Below the pieces are notes generated by a model, which saw only the letters and a list, made by a program, of their open reading frames with translations, was not told the origin of the DNA and did not search any database. A stretch of DNA of 36,158 bases, taken from a virus. The stretch is from IMG/VR virus record IMGVR_UViG_3300044730_001356, positions 1 to 36,158 of that record. One strand, 5' to 3'. The position numbers and the translations under genes were made by a program. Positions 21,374-29,676 of the stretch are shown here, one piece after another (position 1 is the first letter of the stretch; every line of letters begins with the position of its first letter).

Positions 21374-22945
21374 CTACGTTGTGGCTAGGTTAACAATACA
21401 TCCATTAGCTGCCGGAGAGGTGTTGTCAGCATCAGCCACGCCAGTAGTGCAGCGAATTGAAAGGCCAGTACCAAAAAGGAACCCGATAACGCTTGAAGGG
21501 TTGTTCTCAGCTCCCGCCGCTATCGGATAAACAAGTGAAGGGGTATCAGCAGACGTTGCCGCTGTCGCCTTATTGTAGAGCTTTAGGTAAATCGTTGCTC
21601 CAGTCGTATTAAAAGCGGAGATATGCGAAAGATATGCGGCGCCAGCAGAGACCACCACACCGGTCGCATTCACATCAAGATTGCGGTAAGGGGTTGCTCC
21701 AGCTGTTTTTGAACCTGTAAGCGAGACAGCCCACGCGCCAGACTGCACAGCGGCGGTCCAGAGCCGTCCGAAAGAATCGCCGCGCAAAAGGAAGTAATCA
21801 AGATTAGCAGGGGTGAGCGTTGTTGGGGAATCTACGCGCTGAGCAAGGTTCGCAATTCCGGTGTCAGTAGCGCCGGGAATCGAGTCTATCGCCTTACCGA
21901 GGCTAGTTGCCGCAGTGCCCGGAACCACTGAGGTAATGGTAGTGCTGGCTAGCGTTACTGCGTGAGAGGCAATCGCGGGAATAGGCTCCGTTGCTGAATA
22001 CCCCGCGTTGATTTGAATATTAGCGGTTCCCGAGGTGTACGCCGTCGCACGCACACGGAAAGAATGTAATCCATTTACGGAAGCTTCCCACGCTCTTCTC
22101 GTGTTTGAGATTGTCCCGGATGCCGTCTCGATTGTGTTTGAGTCAAGCCGACACGCCTGAATTGTTAACCAGTTCGTGCCGTCAACCGTGCCTTCAAAGA
22201 TGATAGCGACACTTCCGTAAGTACCGCCGATTTGAAAGACAACAGAGTTTTTCCCAGCCAACGCAACACTAACCGTTTGTCCGTTGGCGGTAATATTTCC
22301 AGTAGTAACAACTGGGTCTGCGTATGAAATATCTTGCTCGCCGCTTGGAATGTTGCGGGTTACTAGGCCGGGGTCGGAAGCTCCGGGAGTGCCAGTCGCA
22401 ATGTATGCGGCGCGTGAATCGCTTGTGCTACTGGATAACGGACCCTGAATAAAGCTGCGCGTGACTAGCCCAGACGTACCCGCACCATTGGTTACTGTCG
22501 CGCTATCATTAAGAGCAATTATCTGAACTGGCTGCTGCGCGGCATCGTTGTATCCATATACGCTTATATATGGGATCCCGTTTTCTGCTGCTGGCCAAGC
22601 TGCCCAAGCAGGATTACCTTCGAAAGGGGCAGCTTTTAAAACGCCTATGCCGGTGAACTGCCCTTGACTTGTTTCGGTGCCATCCTTGGCCGTGTCTTGC
22701 TCAGTCGCGAGCACTACAGGAATGCTTGACGCCTCGGCCTTCTGCCCTAGGCTTGTGGCTACGCCGCCGAATTCAGCAAGGTTAATATCTTGCGTGGTTC
22801 CAGCAGTAGGAGTGCCGGAAGCATCGCAAGGGATTACCTTTTGAAAGCGCTTACCGTCAATTAGGCTAGATGCCACCGGGATACGCGGCAGCCCAGTATC
22901 TAGCGCACTATTGGCAACATCTACGCCATTTGCATCGTCGGTCAT
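21374..22945 (-). CDS. Virion surface/fibre-like protein (523 aa)
   Basis: Residues about 70-82 read EASSIPVVLATEQ, a motif recurring in phage structural proteins, and long strand-rich modules follow. The last ~110 residues (AYLSHISAFNTTGATIYLKL, YNKATAATSADTPSLVYPIA, IGFLFGTGLSIRC) match a compact beta-sandwich common at the ends of capsid or tail fibre proteins. There are no enzyme motifs. It lies just after the portal gene (4-base overlap). A decoration or host-contact role is plausible but inferred. Confidence 0.65.
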   Translation of the reverse strand: MTDDANGVDVANSALDTGLPRIPVASSLIDGKRFQKVIPCDASGTPTAGTTQDINLAEFGGVATSLGQKAEASSIPVVLATEQDTAKDGTETSQGQFTGIGVLKAAPFEGNPAWAAWPAAENGIPYISVYGYNDAAQQPVQIIALNDSATVTNGAGTSGLVTRSFIQGPLSSSTSDSRAAYIATGTPGASDPGLVTRNIPSGEQDISYADPVVTTGNITANGQTVSVALAGKNSVVFQIGGTYGSVAIIFEGTVDGTNWLTIQACRLDSNTIETASGTISNTRRAWEASVNGLHSFRVRATAYTSGTANIQINAGYSATEPIPAIASHAVTLASTTITSVVPGTAATSLGKAIDSIPGATDTGIANLAQRVDSPTTLTPANLDYFLLRGDSFGRLWTAAVQSGAWAVSLTGSKTAGATPYRNLDVNATGVVVSAGAAYLSHISAFNTTGATIYLKLYNKATAATSADTPSLVYPIAAGAENNPSSVIGFLFGTGLSIRCTTGVADADNTSPAANGCIVNLATT

Positions 22946-25335
22946 TCGTCAATGTCGCGGTGCTCCGCGCCTTCTATTTGACCGGTCATCCCGCGTACTA
23001 CTTTTGAGACTCGCGCCTTGGGGCTAGGAATATGAACATTAACGATAGGGGCCTTTGCTTCACTTGCTGAGGTCTTCTGCGCGTCAGCTAACAGCCTTAC
23101 CGTTTCAAGCTGCGTATCGCGTGCAAGGCGATTCTCTTCAATGAGCTTCTCACGCTCATTTAGCATCGTTGCATACTTCTCAAGCTCAAGGCGCTGCTGC
23201 TCGGTGTATTGAACAAACTGCTCTTTGAACTGCTTCAGCTCTTGATCCATGCGGGCCGCTTCTTGCTTGCCCATCACGTCCTGCGCCTTGATTTGCAGCT
23301 CTTGCCCCTTCAGCTCTATTTCTTGGCTTAGCTTCCAGCTCTCAAATTGCAGCTGCTGTGATTTGAGCTGAAATTCCTGCTGCATCTCGGCTTGCTTAAT
23401 CTGCGCGTCTTGCCCGAGCTTCATCTGCTCGTTTTGCACGCGCTGCGCGTCATTCTGCGCCGCCATCATTGCAGGGTCAGGGGGCGGGGGCTGTGGGTTT
23501 TGTTTGGCCTGAGCATCAGCATCCTCAATCTGCTGCATCGCACGCTCCCACGCTCCCTCAAGCTCTCTGCCGGTTCGGAAGGCTCTAGCTGCGAATAAGG
23601 CGGATTGTACTACAGGCTGCATCAGCTCAGGTCTATACTCAGAGATTCCTTGAATGCTCTGAATGAGGCTGGACATCGTGCCGAGGTACTCCATGCGGCG
23701 CGCTTGTTCCTCGTCTTCATCTGTCGCGATAGTGGAATCAGTTTCTATGTCCACCTTGAAAGTTCTTAAACGGTCATCTCTTAGCAGCGCCAAGGCTTCC
23801 GGGTACTGCGCTTGCTCGTCTTCTGGGAACTCGTAAGCGTTCACCATGAGCGCGATTGTCTCATCGCTGAACAGCCCAGGTTCAAAGGTGATTTGCGTGG
23901 CCTTGCTTATCAGCTCCTTACAAAAGCGCTGGACGTCAGCTTGCTTCTTTGCAGCCTTAAGCATGGTCCATTTAGACTTCCGCTGCACTGCTGCGGCTGT
24001 CTCGTTCGGATCTGTGCCGCCTCGCACAATGTCAGGAATTCCGGTAAGCGCGTCAATCTGAGTGATGAGGTTCTGCTGATGCTGCCAGAGTGGCCCGAGC
24101 GCGTTAACTGCCTGGTCGAACGGGAACCAGTTAATCGCACCAGCAAGGCCGCCCTTCTCCTGCATAAACTGCGCCCACTGCTTCACGGGCCATGTTTGAC
24201 CGTCAGGTAAGCGGAGCATGCTCTTTAGGTCATCGCCCAGGGCTGAGGCGTGCATTCCTATCACTCGAATGCACTCAACCAGGCTGCTGATGCGCTTGGT
24301 CACGTAGTCTAGTTCTGACGCTAAGCGCTCGTAAATCTTGTAATCTGGTGTGGGGTATAGTGTGTCAGTGGTAGTAGTTGCCATTAACGGCATTGGGCAA
24401 GGCCAGAAACCTTCAAGCTTCAGCGGGTCAGGAACTTGGTCAAGTGGTGCTTCTTTGTATCCCTCTGATACCCATGTGACCATCTTGGTCGACATGTCCC
24501 ATATCTCGAATATTTCAGCTTGTAAGACTAGCTCTGCCTCATCCTCGGTTAGCTTCTTCTTCCGCTTCTGTGTGGGGCTAGCTGTTAGTTCTACCTTGTG
24601 GCCCACTTCACCGAATCTTTGGCAAAGCTCCTTGCGATTCATGTAACTGCGGCGCGCTACCCAGCGAACCTCATACCAATTGCGTGCAGATGAGTGGAAG
24701 AAATCGCACCAATGCACGTAGTCAAATATCACGCGCTCAGAGTTGGGCATTACCTGCTCTGGGGCTGCGGTGCTTTCTGCTGCATCCTCTGTGCCTTCTG
24801 CCTCTTCTTGCTCAAGCGTTTCTGTCTTCTCGTAGCTCTCGCCTAGCTCATTGCCAGAGGTTTTATCGTTGTCTGAGTTGGTGCCAAAATCTGCATCGTA
24901 GCGCACCCACGCAACACCGCGTCCAGGGAGCAGCCGATCTTCTACGGCTGCATCCATCACATAATTGAAGCGGTCCTCTTGGCTGGAGATATGAAAGCTT
25001 GCAGCGCGCTCAGCAATCTTGCACGCTAAGCGCCCTATGGGGTCAGCGTCCTTGTGTCTGCGCTGAACTACTGGGTTGGGTGTTCTCGCGTATAGTAAAG
25101 GCTTTTGGATCTGAACATTGCTCCACAACACGTTATACATAACGCGGGAGGCTGGGAGATTTGACGTGCCTGTGTCGTTTAGGCTGGAGGCGTTGCGATA
25201 CTCTTTAACAATGCGCTCGCCGTTACGCTCAAAGCGTTCTTGCTCGTTGCTGTCGCGTACATGCGACAACTCTTTAAGCCACTTAAGCACTACCCCTTCA
25301 GGGGTATTAGCCTTTACTTGCTTCTTGTCTTGCAT
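22942..25335 (-). CDS. Portal protein (797 aa)
   Basis: It is located between the large terminase and capsid genes, as usual. It is long, with a helical N-terminus (PEGVVLKWLKELSHVRDSNE), a core typical of portals (LPASRVMYNVLWSNVQIQKP, LLYARTPNPVVQRR; KIYERLASELDYVTKRISSL; TGIPDIVRGGTDPNETAAAV), and a very long Q/E-rich C-terminal helix (about 640-760). That helix would form the barrel inside the head, as in P22-type portals. A hairpin holding the ribosome-binding site directly precedes the ATG. It forms the dodecameric DNA gateway. Confidence 0.85.
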   Translation of the reverse strand: MQDKKQVKANTPEGVVLKWLKELSHVRDSNEQERFERNGERIVKEYRNASSLNDTGTSNLPASRVMYNVLWSNVQIQKPLLYARTPNPVVQRRHKDADPIGRLACKIAERAASFHISSQEDRFNYVMDAAVEDRLLPGRGVAWVRYDADFGTNSDNDKTSGNELGESYEKTETLEQEEAEGTEDAAESTAAPEQVMPNSERVIFDYVHWCDFFHSSARNWYEVRWVARRSYMNRKELCQRFGEVGHKVELTASPTQKRKKKLTEDEAELVLQAEIFEIWDMSTKMVTWVSEGYKEAPLDQVPDPLKLEGFWPCPMPLMATTTTDTLYPTPDYKIYERLASELDYVTKRISSLVECIRVIGMHASALGDDLKSMLRLPDGQTWPVKQWAQFMQEKGGLAGAINWFPFDQAVNALGPLWQHQQNLITQIDALTGIPDIVRGGTDPNETAAAVQRKSKWTMLKAAKKQADVQRFCKELISKATQITFEPGLFSDETIALMVNAYEFPEDEQAQYPEALALLRDDRLRTFKVDIETDSTIATDEDEEQARRMEYLGTMSSLIQSIQGISEYRPELMQPVVQSALFAARAFRTGRELEGAWERAMQQIEDADAQAKQNPQPPPPDPAMMAAQNDAQRVQNEQMKLGQDAQIKQAEMQQEFQLKSQQLQFESWKLSQEIELKGQELQIKAQDVMGKQEAARMDQELKQFKEQFVQYTEQQRLELEKYATMLNEREKLIEENRLARDTQLETVRLLADAQKTSASEAKAPIVNVHIPSPKARVSKVVRGMTGQIEGAEHRDIDE

Positions 25336-25354
25336 GCGTAGCGCCTTGCTACGC
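25336..25354 (-). promoter_or_regulatory. Hairpin with the portal ribosome-binding site in its loop
   Basis: A perfect 7-bp inverted repeat, GCGTAGC (25336-25342) with GCTACGC (25348-25354), abuts the portal ATG. Read on the minus strand the 5-base loop is AAGGC, the only good Shine-Dalgarno match (8 bases from ATG). The structure could present or hide the site and so set portal synthesis, which must be low relative to capsid protein. Confidence 0.6.
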
Positions 25355-25382
25355 GATCCTAGTTAAGACTCTTGCAGGAGTA

Positions 25383-26891
25383 TTAGATGCGCTCTCTGTT
25401 TCGTTCTGTGTGAAGCGCCCAAAGTTCATCAATTGTAGGTTGTTTAAACGCCTTTTCCAAGGGGATTTCAGCGGGTGGCTTGTCAGTCACCCAGGGACGA
25501 GACATCAACGCATAACGACACATTTCATAAAAATGGTCGTCAGCTTGCGTGCAGTCTGTAGGGTTGTTCAGGTCATGCTGTAGGTTCATCACGGTTTCTA
25601 GTTCAAGCTCGCACTCGTCAAACCAGTAAATATCGGGCCTACCGTTCTTGCCTACGATGCACTCTCTGAACTGTATCGCGCCCATGACGCGCCTTTGGTC
25701 TGCGGTTTGAAAGTGTAACCCGTGCCGCCCGAATAGCTCTTTAAGACTTGGCCCAGTGCCGCGCTCCTGGCCTATGTCGCCACCTGCTACGCGGTAGATA
25801 ATAGGGGGGTCTTTGGCCTCTCTTTCAATTATGCCGTCAGCTACCGTGCCTACTGTCACCTTTGGCAGCCCTTTGCCGTACCAGCGCCGATAGCAAATGA
25901 TTGCATTGCGCGGGATGGATGGAACGCACCCATCGGATACAGCCCACCAGCCTATCGCAAATGGGTCACCCTCTCCGCATGCGCCCCAGTCCATAGCTTG
26001 GAAGCGCATCCAGTGATGAGGGATAGGGAAAGGCTTGATTAGGTGAACATCTGCCCGTAGTTCGGGGAAGAAAGCACCTATAACCGCGTTCCAGTTACCG
26101 TTTAGCAGCGCATCTACTAGCGCGGGAGGCAGTCCAGAAAGCCCCTCCTTTACCCTATCGCGGTCGACTGATGGATTATCATCTACCCTTGCTGGGATGT
26201 ACTGGCGGAGATGGCCGCCGTCATCATTAGCGGCATAGTGCAGCTCGTAAGGCTTAAAGCCTTCCAGGAATGAGCGCTTGATATAACCATGACCTATACC
26301 GCCAGGGTTAGAGGTGTATACAGCCCGAGGAAATAGGTACTCTTTCTTATTCGGGTCCCTCCAAAGCTCTCTAGGCTTGATATACTGGTCAGGAATCTTG
26401 AGCGCCTCAGGCATACGCATTCGCGAGCGGAGAAACCGAATCATGAACTCCGAGAACTGCGTAGCCTCTTCAATCAGTAGGCAATGAATCTCAACACCGT
26501 AGTATTTCGTGATGTCTTTCTGATGCTGAAGGTGACAAAGGAAAATCTTTGAGCCGTTCCAGAAGCGTATTTCGCCCTGCACTATCTCAGCTAGCCGACC
26601 AGCTAGTAACGGACTCTTAGCGTGTGAAGCGTTAAGGAACGGCGCAAGCAGCGCCCTGAATCCAGTGGGGCCTTCAAGGTGGTTCTTGATGAGGTCATCG
26701 TAAAGGCGGCGAAAGAGATAGATGTTGATATTAGGTACCGATAGCGCCCACAGAATCGCGCTGCACCGCATTAAAAATGACTTACCACCTGATGCCGCGC
26801 CACCGTAAAGAAGTTCCGTTGCGGGGCTGTTAAACGCTTGCCCCTGCCGTGTATGAAGGTCAAAGCGTAGCGTTGGCTGCTCGTCACTCAT
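25383..26891 (-). CDS. terL: Terminase large subunit (502 aa)
   Basis: The ATPase is intact. Walker A is GGAASGGKS at residues 30-38. Walker B with catalytic glutamates is LLIEEA at 138-143. The coupling motif is YTSNPGG near 192-198. The nuclease domain starts with AMDWG (D301), followed by GGDIG near 374 and DDHFYEMCRYALM near the end, giving the acidic residues expected of an RNase-H-like nuclease. It powers packaging and cuts the concatemer. It follows a small-terminase-like gene (8-base overlap) and precedes the portal gene. Confidence 0.92.
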   Translation of the reverse strand: MSDEQPTLRFDLHTRQGQAFNSPATELLYGGAASGGKSFLMRCSAILWALSVPNINIYLFRRLYDDLIKNHLEGPTGFRALLAPFLNASHAKSPLLAGRLAEIVQGEIRFWNGSKIFLCHLQHQKDITKYYGVEIHCLLIEEATQFSEFMIRFLRSRMRMPEALKIPDQYIKPRELWRDPNKKEYLFPRAVYTSNPGGIGHGYIKRSFLEGFKPYELHYAANDDGGHLRQYIPARVDDNPSVDRDRVKEGLSGLPPALVDALLNGNWNAVIGAFFPELRADVHLIKPFPIPHHWMRFQAMDWGACGEGDPFAIGWWAVSDGCVPSIPRNAIICYRRWYGKGLPKVTVGTVADGIIEREAKDPPIIYRVAGGDIGQERGTGPSLKELFGRHGLHFQTADQRRVMGAIQFRECIVGKNGRPDIYWFDECELELETVMNLQHDLNNPTDCTQADDHFYEMCRYALMSRPWVTDKPPAEIPLEKAFKQPTIDELWALHTERNRERI

Positions 26892-27180
26892 TGGGCTGCT
26901 TGATGGTCACTATGATCTGAGGAATTAAATCGCTGCCATCCTTTCCTGATAGTTCAACGGCTTGCTCAGGTCTGCCCCATGCGCGGTTTAGAAGCGCCTC
27001 TGCTGCTGCTACGCGAGCTGCTTCCTTCTCTCCAAATTGGCAGATATCCGCGAGCGCTTGCACAGCAATTTCAGTATGCTTCCGAGCTAACTCTTTAACC
27101 TCACCTAATTCCTTGGGCCTTCCGCTAGGGTTGCCGCTTTTCCCTTTCTGAAATCCACCTTTTCCTGTTTTGTTTGCCAT
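26884..27180 (-). CDS. Small-terminase-like DUF5681 protein (98 aa)
   Basis: The start is the ATG at 27180; a TTG seven codons earlier is less likely. The N-terminus GGFQKGKSGNPSGRPKE is the hallmark of DUF5681, a basic motif at the start of small phage proteins that often sit directly before the large terminase. The rest is helical (AARVAAAEALLNRAWGRPEQ). It most likely recognises DNA for packaging as the small subunit. It lacks an obvious full HTH, so it may be a minimal form. Confidence 0.7.
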   Translation of the reverse strand: MANKTGKGGFQKGKSGNPSGRPKELGEVKELARKHTEIAVQALADICQFGEKEAARVAAAEALLNRAWGRPEQAVELSGKDGSDLIPQIIVTIKQPNE

Positions 27181-27210
27181 GTTGATCGAACCTGAAAGCA
27201 AGATGCTGTT

Positions 27211-27426
27211 TTATTCCTGAAGGTTAATAATTTCATGGTCATTAACGCACCCACCGCCGCACGCCATGTCATCAATCCAGCCCTTATTCCTCTCTGCGTC
27301 CTCACGTGTTTTGTGCAGCGTTATCGTGAGAGAACTGCAATGCGCGAGAACTGCATACTGTCCCTCCCCCATTATCCAAGCTGCATCTGGGTATCTGCGC
27401 TCTGCTATGTCTTCAAATGGTTCCAC
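27211..27426 (-). CDS. Small phage protein, function unknown (71 aa)
   Basis: It begins with GTG, six bases after AAGGA. The short alpha/beta protein contains YAVLAHCSSLTITLHKTRED (about 24-43) and a cysteine pair in MACGGGC. It resembles small phage proteins that fold as a strand-helix unit, but no family is assigned. It overlaps the upstream nuclease gene by 14 bases, indicating coupling with it. Confidence 0.6.
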   Translation of the reverse strand: MEPFEDIAERRYPDAAWIMGEGQYAVLAHCSSLTITLHKTREDAERNKGWIDDMACGGGCVNDHEIINLQE

Positions 27427-27802
27427 GTGTATCCTTACAGAAATCGAAATAGCTCTCTGTGACTAACTGCCCCTGTTCCACTGAGTCGCACACAACCACA
27501 CACCATTTTGCGGCAAGTAGCTTAGCTATCCACTTCTCTTGCTCTTTGCTTGGCTTCCCGCCCTTACGCTTGAACTCTATGGCTAAGCCGGTAAATGGAG
27601 GCATAGGCCAGGCACAGAGAACATCAAGCATTCCCTTTGCCATGCCTTCCTTTTGGAGCTTCCTTAACCAGCCATAGTTGCCCCTGGTCTCATTGGGAAC
27701 CTTGAAGAGATACGAGTAGCGGGGGTCTTGCAGCTCCTTGATGCGCACCCAGTCGAAGTAGGCTGACTGAATCTGTGACTCTGTAGTTTCAAGGCGTGCC
27801 AT
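27413..27802 (-). CDS. VRR-NUC-type endonuclease (129 aa)
   Basis: The start is the ATG at 27802, which overlaps the preceding gene by 14 bases; upstream in-frame sequence belongs to that gene. The N-terminus (TTESQIQSAYFDWV) supplies an early glutamate. GMAKGMLDVLCAWP holds the conserved aspartate, followed by AIEFKRKGGKPSKEQEKWIA (E-x-K) and a terminal VVCDSVEQ strand. This is the PD-(D/E)XK order of stand-alone phage VRR-NUC proteins, which act on branched or damaged DNA. It is in the replication/recombination gene group. Confidence 0.8.
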   Translation of the reverse strand: MARLETTESQIQSAYFDWVRIKELQDPRYSYLFKVPNETRGNYGWLRKLQKEGMAKGMLDVLCAWPMPPFTGLAIEFKRKGGKPSKEQEKWIAKLLAAKWCVVVCDSVEQGQLVTESYFDFCKDTRGTI

Positions 27803-28064
27803 ATGCTTGTTCTCGCTTAAACAACTTGCATAAATTCCACGCTCTAACCTTCGCCTCTCTCCAATCAATTTCTTTCCTTTCTGCCTTGGCAAATATCTGC
27901 TCAAGCCTTTCAAGCCATTCAGGATGTCCCTCTAAACACACCTTAAAATACCCTAACCGCGTGGCTGCAAGTTTGGTTTTAGATCTCCTTCCCTTCCTAT
28001 CGTTATTGCGAAGATCAAGGTGCTCTGAAGCGTGGAAGAAGTTAGTGCGAGACTGAATAGCCAC
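27789..28064 (-). CDS. Small basic protein, function unknown (91 aa)
   Basis: It starts with GTG in a TAGTG overlap, with GGGGAG upstream. The N-terminus is basic (RNNDRKGRRSKTKLAATRLG) and the rest helical (HPEWLERLEQIFAKAERKEI). Nucleic-acid binding is possible from the charge. It sits between the TIM-barrel-like gene and the VRR-NUC gene, with overlaps at both ends. No family is recognised. Confidence 0.55.
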   Translation of the reverse strand: MAIQSRTNFFHASEHLDLRNNDRKGRRSKTKLAATRLGYFKVCLEGHPEWLERLEQIFAKAERKEIDWREAKVRAWNLCKLFKREQAYGTP

Positions 28065-29053
28065 TAGCGAAACTCCCCTTCCCTGAAAGCTGGGTTAATC
28101 CGCCCGATCAGCTTCCCATCTGCAAACACCTTGCAGACTGCTGAGCCCTGTATGCGCATGGCCTTCTCTGCAAGCTGGTAACCCATGGCCGGTGCATAGT
28201 AACGGTGCCGCCCGTCAGCAAAGGGGCCGTAGTAAGGCATCACGGCAATAACTTGGCCATTCGAAGCGCACACCTCCAGCTTTGAGGCTTTAAGCGGGCC
28301 TATCATTACTGGTTTGAAAGCGCGTGGTTCAGGTATGGGTGCCTCGTGCTGGTCAGCGTGTGATTTCCATAGCCAGCCTTTGGGAAGCACTACCTGCCCG
28401 CGCTGCTTTCTGAGGTAGATGATTGAATCAATGAGGTCAGGTGTAGGAACTGCCTCGCGTTCAGGCCGTGGCGTAGGGTCGTTGTCGTTCTTGCGAAGGT
28501 TAAATTGATAGCTCCACCAAAAAAAGGTATCGCACTTACGGTGCCTACGCTTGATGCGCGTGCTGTCGGCATCTACGCACCCATCCCCATCAAAGGAGAA
28601 ATTGTAGTTTCCCTTGAGCGCTTCTTTCTTAGTGCCGTGAATCTCGTTCTTGTACTTCTTTGAAAGCGCCCCGTTCCATGGCGTGTTGACGGGAGTACAG
28701 CTAGGGGCAAAATGCTTAACCCAGTCTAAGTACTTGTCAGGGTTTTTTAGGTTGTGCTCACAAAATGGTGATAGCTCAAACGCGGTGTTTTTGTGGCTCC
28801 TTGCTATCTCATCCCATTGAGAGGCTAGGCGCTGAAGCGTGGCTAAATCCTTGTCACCGAATTCATGCGCATCGGACCAGAGCAGGTGCACGCGCATTTT
28901 TGGTACTCTGCCAGTGGCTAGAAGCTCCTTCGCTGCCTCTCTCGCATCTCCAAAGGCTTCAGCAAAGCACCCAGCCGCCCAGCCTTTAGGGTGTTCCCTA
29001 GCTGCAATGCGCGGATAGCGCGCCAGTCCTAAATAGTCCAAACCGTAAATCAT
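28064..29053 (-). CDS. TIM-barrel glycosidase-like protein (329 aa)
   Basis: The ATG at 29053 (ATGA overlap with the preceding small membrane gene) is chosen over a TTG further upstream. The sequence alternates strands and helices as in a (beta/alpha)8 barrel. IYGLDYLGLARYPRI opens it, MRVHLLWSDAHEF and TAFELSPFCEHNL are strand ends with charged residues, and YNFSFDGDGCVDAD and CDTFFWWSYQFNLR close it. A small C-terminal beta domain follows (EVCASNGQVIAVMPYYGPF). The layout suggests a glycoside-hydrolase-like fold, but no catalytic pair is proven. It lies among replication genes, not beside the holins. Confidence 0.5.
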   Translation of the reverse strand: MIYGLDYLGLARYPRIAAREHPKGWAAGCFAEAFGDAREAAKELLATGRVPKMRVHLLWSDAHEFGDKDLATLQRLASQWDEIARSHKNTAFELSPFCEHNLKNPDKYLDWVKHFAPSCTPVNTPWNGALSKKYKNEIHGTKKEALKGNYNFSFDGDGCVDADSTRIKRRHRKCDTFFWWSYQFNLRKNDNDPTPRPEREAVPTPDLIDSIIYLRKQRGQVVLPKGWLWKSHADQHEAPIPEPRAFKPVMIGPLKASKLEVCASNGQVIAVMPYYGPFADGRHRYYAPAMGYQLAEKAMRIQGSAVCKVFADGKLIGRINPAFREGEFR

Positions 29054-29229
29054 GCCACAATCACCCAAAAAATAGCCGCGCCAAGTAGAAAACCGACACA
29101 CACAGAGCAACCAATCAGAAGCACATCAAGCCAGCCAATAGAGGCCGTGACGTGAAACTCATGGCGTACGATTTCCCTCAGTCTGTGAGGGTCGTAATTC
29201 TTTGCCAGTGTCAGTTTCGGTATATCCAT
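29050..29229 (-). CDS. Small membrane protein (59 aa)
   Basis: This short frame ends in TGA overlapping the ATG of the TIM-barrel-like gene (ATGA), the same coupling used across this phage. After a charged N-terminus with a helix (LAKNYDPHRLREIVRHEF) it has one long membrane span (WLDVLLIGCSVCVGFLLGAA and beyond). No Shine-Dalgarno is visible before the ATG at 29229, so the start is uncertain. Confidence 0.5.
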   Translation of the reverse strand: MDIPKLTLAKNYDPHRLREIVRHEFHVTASIGWLDVLLIGCSVCVGFLLGAAIFWVIVA

Positions 29230-29356
29230 AAAAAGGGTGGGGGAGGGGGCCGGAACAGCATAGAACCTGAAGGAAAACCGGTAGCAACGAGCTACGGTAA
29301 CCAGGATTTTTTGCCTTCTTGCGTTCCGTTAATTTGCCCCCTTACACCCCATAAAA
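29230..29356. other. Noncoding gap with weak hairpin
   Basis: No convincing gene is visible in these 127 bases. The plus strand carries a G-rich run (GGGTGGGGGAGGGGG near 29235). A short imperfect hairpin, GTAGC (29281-29285) with GCTAC (29291-29295), is followed on the minus strand by CCGGTTTTCC. It could be a weak terminator after the gene at 29357. Confidence 0.35.
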
Positions 29357-29563
29357 TTACTCTAAAGGTCCTCCGTCAGGCGTGCCTGTTGGCGTAGGCA
29401 TGGGGGGTACTGATGGCGGTCCCCACCCTAAAAGTATCTGTCTGATGGTCCTAAGCTCTGCGCACTCGCATGACTCTCTGCCGTGCGCGTCAGCGTTGCT
29501 AAGGGACTCAGCCGCCGTGTAGCCAATAAACAAACCAATGATTAAAACTAACCAATTACGCAT
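29357..29563 (-). CDS. Small secreted or membrane-anchored protein (68 aa)
   Basis: The ATG follows AGGAG. The first 20 residues are an N-terminal hydrophobic segment (RNWLVLIIGLFIGYTAAES) that could be a signal peptide or anchor. The mature part has two close cysteines (SCEC), a short helix (LRTIRQILLGWG) and a proline/glycine-rich tail. It resembles small Rz1-like or other accessory periplasmic proteins in size, but no lipobox is present. Upstream lies a structured intergenic leader. Function unknown. Confidence 0.5.
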   Translation of the reverse strand: MRNWLVLIIGLFIGYTAAESLSNADAHGRESCECAELRTIRQILLGWGPPSVPPMPTPTGTPDGGPLE

Positions 29564-29580
29564 TTCTAACTCCTAAAAAG

Positions 29581-29656
29581 TGCCGAGACGGGACCGGTCG
29601 GATCGCATATTTAACCACCCTTAACCCTGCAAGGCGGGCATCTCGGCGTGCCCGTC
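29581..29656 (-). promoter_or_regulatory. Structured leader with nested alternative pairings
   Basis: In the 113-base gap between two minus-strand genes, GGCGGGCA (29633-29640) pairs with TGCCCGTC (29649-29656) around loop TCTCGGCG. That loop is fully complementary over 7 bases to GCCGAGA at 29582-29588, allowing a pseudoknot or a competing long-range stem. On the minus strand the latter would be followed by ACTTTTTA, then the AGGAG of the next gene. The arrangement resembles a leader switch. Confidence 0.45.
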
Positions 29657-29676
29657 GGAAGCATTCAATCTCCAAA

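Noticed and set aside
23812-24210. Plus-strand frame of 132 codons opposite the portal gene
   Set aside because: It is antisense to a strongly supported gene with normal portal motifs; no signals of its own.
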